Source of the DNA: Podospora pseudoanserina
Taxonomy: Eukaryota > Ascomycota > Sordariomycetes > Sordariales > Podosporaceae
DNA length: 64,000 bases
Direction: 5' to 3'
Assembly: GCF_035222485.1 (NCBI RefSeq)
Contig: NW_026946671.1
Span: 186,001-250,000 of the forward strand
The notes beneath the pieces were generated by a model that ran no database searches, had not been told where the DNA came from, and saw only the letters and a program-made list of their open reading frames with translations. Position numbers and translations under genes: made by a program. This document shows positions 57,450 through 64,000 of this stretch, in pieces (position 1 is the stretch's first letter; each line of letters begins with the position of its first letter).

Positions 57450-58053
57450 CTTCACACTGGATCCAGGAGGCAGATCAGAGATGGAGAGATTTGGCAGCGG
57501 TCGATCGTCGTTCTCCTTCTTCTTCGCCGACGATACTTGCCTCTCCTAACTCCTTGTAGAGAACGAGGCAGCTGTCGGGAGTCGTAGCGCCGTGAGACCT
57601 GGGCAAGATTGTTGGTGATTAAGAAACTATTGGGATGTCAAGTCGCGATAACCGAGGGGCCCGTGATTCGGTTTTGTAGAGAGTGGTTGTTTGTTGAACA
57701 TGAGAAGAAGAGTTCGACGTGGTTTGGCGGGGGTTTTCTGGGAAATAATCGAGCAAGTGGTTCGGAGGGCGACGTCGTAAGAGGTTGCTGTTTCTGCGCG
57801 CTTGGTCAAGACTGCTCCTTCCATCAGAGGGATCGCACACAGCACAACTGCTGCAAGTGCTGGGTGCACAGACCAACCAGCCTCCCCGTGCTCTCCTGTT
57901 CGCGCCTCCCGCATATGAATGACTAAGCATTCTTGGCAGTTGCGACCTCAACTCAGTGACATGGACCGAACAGTGGTGATGCTTGGAAGCTCAGTGAGCG
58001 AGCTCCCCTTCTGACGAAGACGACGACGAGGAAATTGTCAACCAACCGCCACC
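57450..58053. other. Divergent promoter region, pop2 and NDUFB3-like gene
   Basis: About 600 bases between divergent start codons. It may include an extra 5' coding or leader exon of pop2 near 57450-57550. No other gene is seen. Confidence 0.4.
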
Positions 58054-58480
58054 ATGTATCCCACAAGGTACTGACCCCTCCAATTGTCCGACATCTTCTC
58101 GTTCTTGCATGGTTAACCTCTGTTTTACCGCACACAGAATACTCCGCTCCGCCCTCCCCCAGCTTGGGGACGAGAAGCCAAACATCACCGGCTTCTCCAT
58201 GAAGAAGTTCCTCGCCAATACAAAGAAGCCCCGTTACGACCCCTGGGAGAGAAGGTGTGTTGCACCCGATGTCCATACCCCTCTGTTCCCAATCCATCGC
58301 TGACAACGTCACCGAAACAGTGAGGCTTGGCGATACACCGGCCGCTTCAGCCGATTCAACAGATACAGGAACACCCTCCCCGGGTTCGGTACTGCCGTCG
58401 TCGCTTTCACAGCCTACTGCGTCTACGAGCAGCTCTTCTTGAAGAAGGATGAGCACCACCACGGCGAGGAGCACCACTGA
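58054..58480 (+). CDS. NADH:ubiquinone oxidoreductase subunit NDUFB3/B12 type (complex I)
   Basis: Three exons (58054-58067, 58138-58254, 58321-58480), 96 residues. It is an accessory subunit of the membrane arm of mitochondrial complex I. The first exon is only 14 nt (MYPT plus two bases). The diagnostic segment DPWER, S, EAWRYTGRF is rebuilt across intron 2 and matches the DPWGRNEAWRYMG of mammalian NDUFB3. It is followed by one membrane helix (LPGFGTAVVAFTAYCVYEQL) and a His-rich tail (DEHHHGEEHH), also typical. The Kozak-like context CCACCATGT supports the start. Confidence 0.9.
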
Positions 58481-59120
58481 GCGGCACACACGGGGGTTCA
58501 GGGGAAGCACGAGAGAAAGTGATGTACATAAGCTACGGGCGGAGATCAACTGGGGAAATGACAGAGAGAGATAGACAGACTCACTCAACTCAGTTGGAAG
58601 GAAGGTACGGGAAGGAGGGATCAATAGAGTTGATTAAATGGTCGTCAATCAGCTGCCGTCGGGTGCCGAGCATACATTACAATGACCTTCATTTGAGGAT
58701 ATTCTATTCACATGGCCAGAAATACCGATACCAGAATAATGACGACACCGGCACAACGCTTCTCGAAGTCCACACAAACCCACCTGGCCCATAAATTACT
58801 CGCGTTGTCTTGTCATAAACACCAATTACACTCATCAAATTCTCCGCTATGTAAACAAGCACCATGCTCTTCCAAGAACAACTACTAACCCAGAAATCCT
58901 AAGCCAAAACCGTGCCTCCAATCTTTGGCTTCTACTGTACTTCCAAATACACCGCTGCTGTTGTCCCAAAAAGGCCTCCCTCGTCCTCACAGTTCCGTGG
59001 TACCTGAAACATTACACTCTTTCACCCTTAAAAACAAGTCCTGGTCCAAAACGCCATGATGATGCTAATAACTCGGAAACGACACGACAAATTATCCGCA
59101 ACTTGGCAGCCCCTCAGATA
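58481..59120. other. Convergent intergenic region
   Basis: 3' flanks of the NDUFB3-like gene and of Fyv10/Gid9. AT-richer, with no recognisable gene. Confidence 0.4.
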
Positions 59121-60505
59121 TCAAGTGATGAAAACCTTCTTCAACTCGTCCTCCCTAAACTTCTCTCCCGTTACCAGGTCCTTGACTTCTCCCGCGGCTA
59201 GCCGTGACTTTTCCGCATATTCGTCGAGCTGCGCCTTGCCATACACCCTCCCGTTTGGCAGCAACATCAAGTCATGTTCCAGCAAATGACTCTTGCTGTG
59301 ATGGGCATATGGTACGTTACGAGCCAGGGCGTTGAGCTCAGTCGAGCAGATTGGGCAGACGCTCGTTTGTAGACTTGCCGTGCCATGACTTCGTGATTCT
59401 TGCTCCTCACCTTGCCCCGGGCCCGGCGTAGCTGACTTGTGTGATTTTTGCCCTTGGTGGCTCTGGTTCTGTTGGCTGCTGTGGCAAGCTGGCGTTTTGA
59501 GGGCTGAAAGGCCAGACGACAAAGCAATGTGCAAAAGCGGAAACTGAGGAAGGCCGAGCAGCTTAAGGTGGGCGTCGGTGAACAAATCGGCAAGCTTTTT
59601 CCATCGAGCTGAGCTGTAGAGAGAGGCATAGGGTTCGTGAGGCGTGTCAGCGCGGTAAGCTAATAAGCCAGCGATGTGGCTGACCTCTGTTGGGTAGGTC
59701 TTGCTAAAGGGCATAATGTGCTTCTTGGCATGGTTAATAGCCTCCAGCTTGGGGGAAGAGCTGCGGTTGAGTTCGATGTATTGTTGGCAACGTAGCTCAA
59801 ACTCGAGCTTCGACTGCATCTTGCGAAGCTCTTTCTTGTTTTCGTTGCACCAAACGAGTGCCTCCTGCACACTGCCGTTCTCGAGAGACTGCCGGATCTT
59901 GCTCATGGCAACAAATGTATCAATGTCGACTAGCCCGAGCATGTTTCTCTCCTCGGCAAGGGCGTTGGCGGACTTATTGTAGCCGTGTCGAAGCATGTAG
60001 TCGACTACCAAGCGGTCAAGACGCTGACGTGACCAGGCTTCGTATTTGACATCTTCGACGGTGTGCACGTCGGATAGCTCTCGAAGGTGTGCGACCCTGG
60101 CGGTCGACTGGCCGTACAAGCGATTTTCCTCTTCGGCATAGGTGCTTAACTTCCTCTTGAGACCGCGCATTCTAGCCAGCATCTGGTCAAGGTTGTTGAC
60201 GACATCTTGTTTGGATGCTTTCTGGTTGATGGAGTTGGTGGCGGTCTCTTTGAGCAGGTCCTTGACAGCATTCGTATCCCACTCGATATGATAGTGCGCC
60301 GATCGGATATTCTTGCGTAGTAGCTCGTATGGAAGTCGGAGGAGGGGTTGGTCCTAGACATACAACCTTTGTCAGCTGGGCCATCAAGGTTTGATGGGCC
60401 GTTTGGCAGGAAGATGGACCAGAGGGAAAAGAGCCGGCGATGACGTCGTCTTACCAGGAGGAGGTGGTTGTCGTGGTTAATCTTGGAGGCGCCATGATCG
60501 GCCAT
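59121..60505 (-). CDS. fyv10: GID/CTLH E3 ligase subunit Fyv10/Gid9 (MAEA)
   Basis: Two exons (60505-60455 and 60353-59121), 427 residues. It is a RING-like subunit of the GID complex that targets gluconeogenic enzymes for degradation. After the start [17 protein letters not shown], joined to [15 protein letters not shown], comes a helical region. A LisH motif follows near 127 ([24 protein letters not shown]), then CTLH and CRA ([30 protein letters not shown] and on), then the degenerate Gid-type RING at about 348-400. The RING has CPICSTELN, then [11 protein letters not shown] and LPNGRVYG, and ends in LVTGEKF. An insertion rich in Gln/Ser/Gly precedes the RING. It pairs with Gid2 in other fungi, which is not in this window. 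A CACGTG lies 17 bases upstream of the ATG. Confidence 0.93.
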
Positions 60506-62637
60506 GGTTTTGTTTGCTTCCCACGTGCCTCTCCGGGTATGTGGATATGATGAAGTTGCTGGAAGAGTTGGCAATGGAAATGTGGTTGTGCTTGTCACGA
60601 GCAGGTCGGGAGTTGGTGTTCGTTGACGGGCTGGGACCGATAAAGACCGATAGGGACATGCCCCACTCATGCGGAGGTATCGCGACGGGCAAATCGGATT
60701 GCTGCCCGTGCGGCAATCAACCCCCGCACAGCAAGCATCTTGATGGATTCACCCGCCTGCATATCTGTGTGTGGATATTGATATATCGATGCACGGCGCT
60801 GGCTCCCAGTCGAAGGCGGGATGGGACTGTAGATGCCTGGGCCGGTTTCTGGCATTCAACCACGGCCAACCATTTGGTATGACATGCTCGGCGTTACTAC
60901 TCCTCACTTTTCGGCGGGAGAATGCATTCAGGTTGACGGCCAGGCGGAACTCCCGGCCTGGCTAGCCAACTGTTTGGATTCTTACGACCGAAGTTTGTCA
61001 GAACGGTGCCCTTGGCGCCTCGTGACGCAAACATCACCCCTCCAAGCCATCAAATCATGTGTCGACCTGTCTCACTTCGCTACCTCCCTCCCGAGCAGTC
61101 AGGAGGGCGTTGCGTAGGATCTGTTGGTTGGAGGGGGTGGAGGGCGTTTCTGCTACACTGTTCTTCCAGCCTTGTCGAGACACAGACAATCTATGTATGC
61201 TGCACATCTGCATGAATATTTGCCGAGCCTTTGTGACCAAAGGAGGCTGGCGGTCCAAGTATCCTCGAGGCCGAAGGAAGCTGTCAGATGCAGTACCTAG
61301 TGGTGTGGTGTAGTATTCACTGTGTAAGTGGTAGGTCAACAGGGGTCGGGCAACACGTGCTTGGATGTGGCAGTGTTGCGATCATGGTTTGATTCCGAAC
61401 AAGAAGGTTGTCAGTCCTGGTGAACTCGGGGGGCAGCCCACCATTCATCCAAACTGGGAGGGAATTATACAACACGAAACAACAAACGGCTGCTTGTCGA
61501 CAATAGGTAGGCAACCCCGCACCTCACTGGTTGCCTTGGTAGCCTTGTCCGTTCTGTTCTGCAGCTCCATCAGTGTGTGTGCGTGTCTGGTGTACACGTG
61601 CAAATTAGAAACATCAAGGTGGGGGGTCGAAGGTGGTGGGTGGGAAGTCACAAAGCTACGGCCAGGTGCTGATCGAGTGGTTGAATCTCGGTCGGGAGTA
61701 GGAAATGGGTGTGGGTGGTGGTCCGTGCACGCGTCGCGCCCGCCGGCTCTCGAAAACCCTCCACCCCCCGGAGCTGAATGTTCACGTGGTTTCGTCTTCT
61801 GTCCCCCATCTCCCATCAAGTCCTCGACGAGGAAATATCAACGCCCTCGCACTCCAAGTCGACAGAAATAACTATTCTCCTTACTGGTACGATCTTGTTG
61901 ATTTCCATCTCCTTCGTTGTATATCGACTTTCTGCGTCGACTGTGGATCCGAGACTGACTATTCGCAGTCTCTCGTCACGGTCACGTTTTGGGGCACGTT
62001 CTCCCAACCTTCATCAGGTGACCTCGACTTAGAACCTGGCAAACCCGACCGGTAAGGAGGCATTTCATCTCTTCAAGGGACAATCCAACATCAAGAATAC
62101 CAAAACAACTCGCCTTTGCTCGAGACCCTCCTGCCACTGCCGCAGCACCTGACCGCAACCCCTTACAATTTGCAGCATGCGCAAACGCTGGCGCAATGTC
62201 CATCTCTCCTTGTTCCTATCCAACAGTCAAGTGGCCGGACAAGGCAGGCTCCAGTATCTACCTGCGCTGGGCAGCCCCTAGTTTCTGTAGACACCAATAG
62301 CATCCTCCAACGATGAAGGGAGAGCCTTGCATCAAGCTGCCTTTGGCAGCAAGGCCTCAAACCAGCTCTCGAGGTTGCGCACTTGCGCCATCCGAGGAGG
62401 CTGGGTTCTTTCACTCATAAGGCGACCCTCCAAGCAAGTGCTTGTTGCTTCGCTGATACCCCCAACCAAGAACCATACCGACCAACTATCTTTGGGACTT
62501 CACCTAGCTCCCCTCATCAGCCTAGCTTCTCTTCATTGCCTCTTGCACAATCATATTTGCCGATGTGACTCCTCAACCTGAACCTGGTTTGGCCACTAAT
62601 ATGATACCAGGACTAAGCCATCCTGCAAGTTCCCGTT
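60506..62637. other. Long divergent intergenic region, Fyv10 and bHLH genes
   Basis: About 2.1 kb. The part from about 61780 to 62637 is plausibly the long leader of the bHLH gene, with several short ORFs that could act as upstream ORFs. CACGTG E-boxes occur at about 60522, 61345 and 61773. No tRNA or further protein gene is recognised. Confidence 0.4.
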
Positions 62638-63655
62638 ATGGCCGCGACAGTAGGAATCGAGCAACAACACACTGATCTCAGCGAGATCACTACTTCTCCT
62701 GGTCACAAGCGGAAGCGGAATACCGAGTCGATATCTCCAGACTCGCGCCGTAGCAAACGACCAGCACCGCCTGCCACTATGAATGTCACCGACTCGGAGG
62801 CCCAGGCCTTCCTCGAGAACACGGCGGTGAGCATCGCCCAAGCCGCACACGACCAGGTCAATGTGGATGACTTCAGTGTGCTCGCTCAAGCGACTGCAGA
62901 TCATGCCGAAGAGCCCGGCGATGCCAACAATGCTACTAGCACTGCTGCTGCCGCTCTGAACATGTACCCTTCTCTGCATGTTCCGCAACCCACGGAAGAA
63001 ACCTTTGTCAACCAGCAGACTTCGGAACCTCAGCATGATGAGAATGCCTTCAACATGTCCGGCCCCCACCCGGATGGCCTTCCCGCCATGCCACGCGCGG
63101 TAAACATGCACCCACAGTTGCAGAACGGTGTCCAGCAGGTGCAGCAAGTACAACAGGTTCAACAGGTTCCGCAGGAGCAGCGCTACACTCCTGCGTCCAA
63201 CCCCAAGCCGGCCGTCGGATCAGAAGAATGGCACAAGATGCGTAAGGACAATCATAAAGAAGGTTGGTTATTCTTATTTTTTTTGTCATGGTGGATGTGT
63301 GGAAGTTGCGGGTGTTGACGCTTGTTTAGTGGAACGTCGCCGTCGTGAGACGATCAACGAGGGCATCAACGAGCTGGCCAAGATTGTGCCCGGATGCGAA
63401 AAGAATAAGGGCTCTATCCTTCAACGGGCAGTCTCATTCATCACCCAGCTCAAAGAGAACGAAACTCAAAACATTGAGAAATGGACTCTGGAGAAGCTGC
63501 TCACAGAACAGGCCATCGCCGAGCTCAGCCAGTCGAACGATAAGCTCAAGTTTGAACTCGACCGCGCCCTTCGGGAACTGGAATTATGGAAGAGTGTAGC
63601 ACAAAATGCCGGTCTCAAAATCCCACAGAATGACGAACGCAACGCCAGCAGTTAG
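62638..63655 (+). CDS. bHLH transcription factor, Cbf1-like
   Basis: Two exons (62638-63262 and 63330-63655), 316 residues. Splicing across a GTTGGT...TTTAG intron rebuilds the basic region: WHKMRKDNHKE joined to VERRRRETINEGINEL. The basic region has the His-Glu-Arg triad of class B factors, which bind CACGTG. Helix 1, loop (VPGCEKNKGSI) and helix 2 (LQRAVSFITQLKEN) follow, then a leucine-zipper-like coiled coil (about 250-300). The N-terminus has an early nuclear signal (GHKRKR) and a VQQ tandem repeat just before the bHLH. It resembles yeast Cbf1 and its filamentous relatives, which control sulfur genes; orthology is likely but not proven. A polyadenylation signal lies at 63736. Confidence 0.9.
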
Positions 63656-64000
63656 GAGCAGACTGGCGACAATCCCACTCTGGACGGAGACTATCAGCTC
63701 TCCACGAGGGCGGATCCGGGCTTTCTTCATGACTGAATAAAATCTCGGTCAAACTTTGTTATATGATTTTTGAGGGTATACCCTGGTGTCCCAACACCCT
63801 TTTTTTCTCTTTGTTGGAATTGTATGGATAAGGCTTTATTTCTTCACTTTCTTGTTTTATGCGCTTCATCATTGCGTTAGGGGACATGTTTACCGCGCGT
63901 TGGAGCTGGAGTGGTTCTAGTCAACCCGCTGGCAGGCAGTGGACATATCAGGGGGTTGGTGATTACATGGCGTTGAGGGCCGGTCGTTGTTGTTGGTGCT
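63656..64000. other. 3' flank of bHLH gene
   Basis: Holds the 3' UTR with an AATAAA hexamer at 63736-63741, about 80 bases past the stop, and a T run near 63800. No gene is seen up to the window edge. Confidence 0.5.
63736..63741 (+). terminator. AATAAA polyadenylation signal, bHLH gene
   Basis: A perfect AATAAA hexamer about 80 bases past the bHLH stop codon on the same strand. Confidence 0.55.

Noticed and set aside
1-64000. Search for tRNA, 5S rRNA, CRISPR, transposons and LTR elements
   Set aside because: No convincing tRNA box pair, 5S-like sequence, terminal repeats or reverse-transcriptase/transposase motifs were seen by eye; small RNAs could still be missed.

Overview
The window is nuclear DNA of a filamentous ascomycete, most likely a sordariomycete of the Sordariales (Podospora/Chaetomium/Neurospora type; this placement is inference). 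The evidence is compact genes with 48-120 nt GT-AG introns and CTAAT/CTGAC-type branch points, GC-rich codon use, a HeLo-domain incompatibility-type protein, a Zn2Cys6 regulator and fungal versions of complex I genes. I saw no transposon, LTR element, tRNA, rRNA or CRISPR array.

Left part (1-17.5 kb), partly accessory: a secreted type-B carboxylesterase (minus), a HeLo plus degenerate-kinase protein (minus), a Zn2Cys6 transcription factor (plus), an ABCG half-transporter (plus), an unrecognised 606-residue protein (plus) and an NDUFAF2/mimitin-like complex I assembly factor (minus). Long gene-poor stretches at 5-7 kb and 9.3-11.7 kb hold only simple repeats.

Middle (18-45.5 kb), conserved housekeeping: a calponin-homology/coiled-coil actin-binding protein (plus), mitochondrial DNA polymerase gamma (minus), a RING E3 resembling SUMO-targeted ligases (plus), the scaffold nucleoporin Nup192 (minus), the ATM-family kinase TEL1 (plus, about 9 kb) and the SUMO E1 subunit AOS1 (minus). 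Nup192 and TEL1 are divergent across about 1 kb.

Right part (46-64 kb): an unrecognised 593-residue protein, eIF6/TIF6, a coiled-coil protein whose intron was found only by joining two overlapping ORFs, a low-complexity gene with unresolved exons, the CCR4-NOT deadenylase Pop2/Caf1 (minus), a small complex I subunit (NDUFB3/B12 type) with a 14-nt first exon, the GID-complex subunit Fyv10/Gid9 (minus) and a Cbf1-type bHLH factor.

The genes do not form a pathway cluster. Functional pairs occur: two complex I genes, two SUMO-linked genes (AOS1 and the RING protein), and two genes of genome maintenance (TEL1, POLG). The most unusual items are the HeLo-pseudokinase, which parallels the architecture of animal MLKL, and the low-complexity, T-ending-codon gene just downstream of pop2. 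No wholly new multi-gene system was evident. Splice sites were placed by eye from GT-AG, frame and family fit; none has transcript support here.
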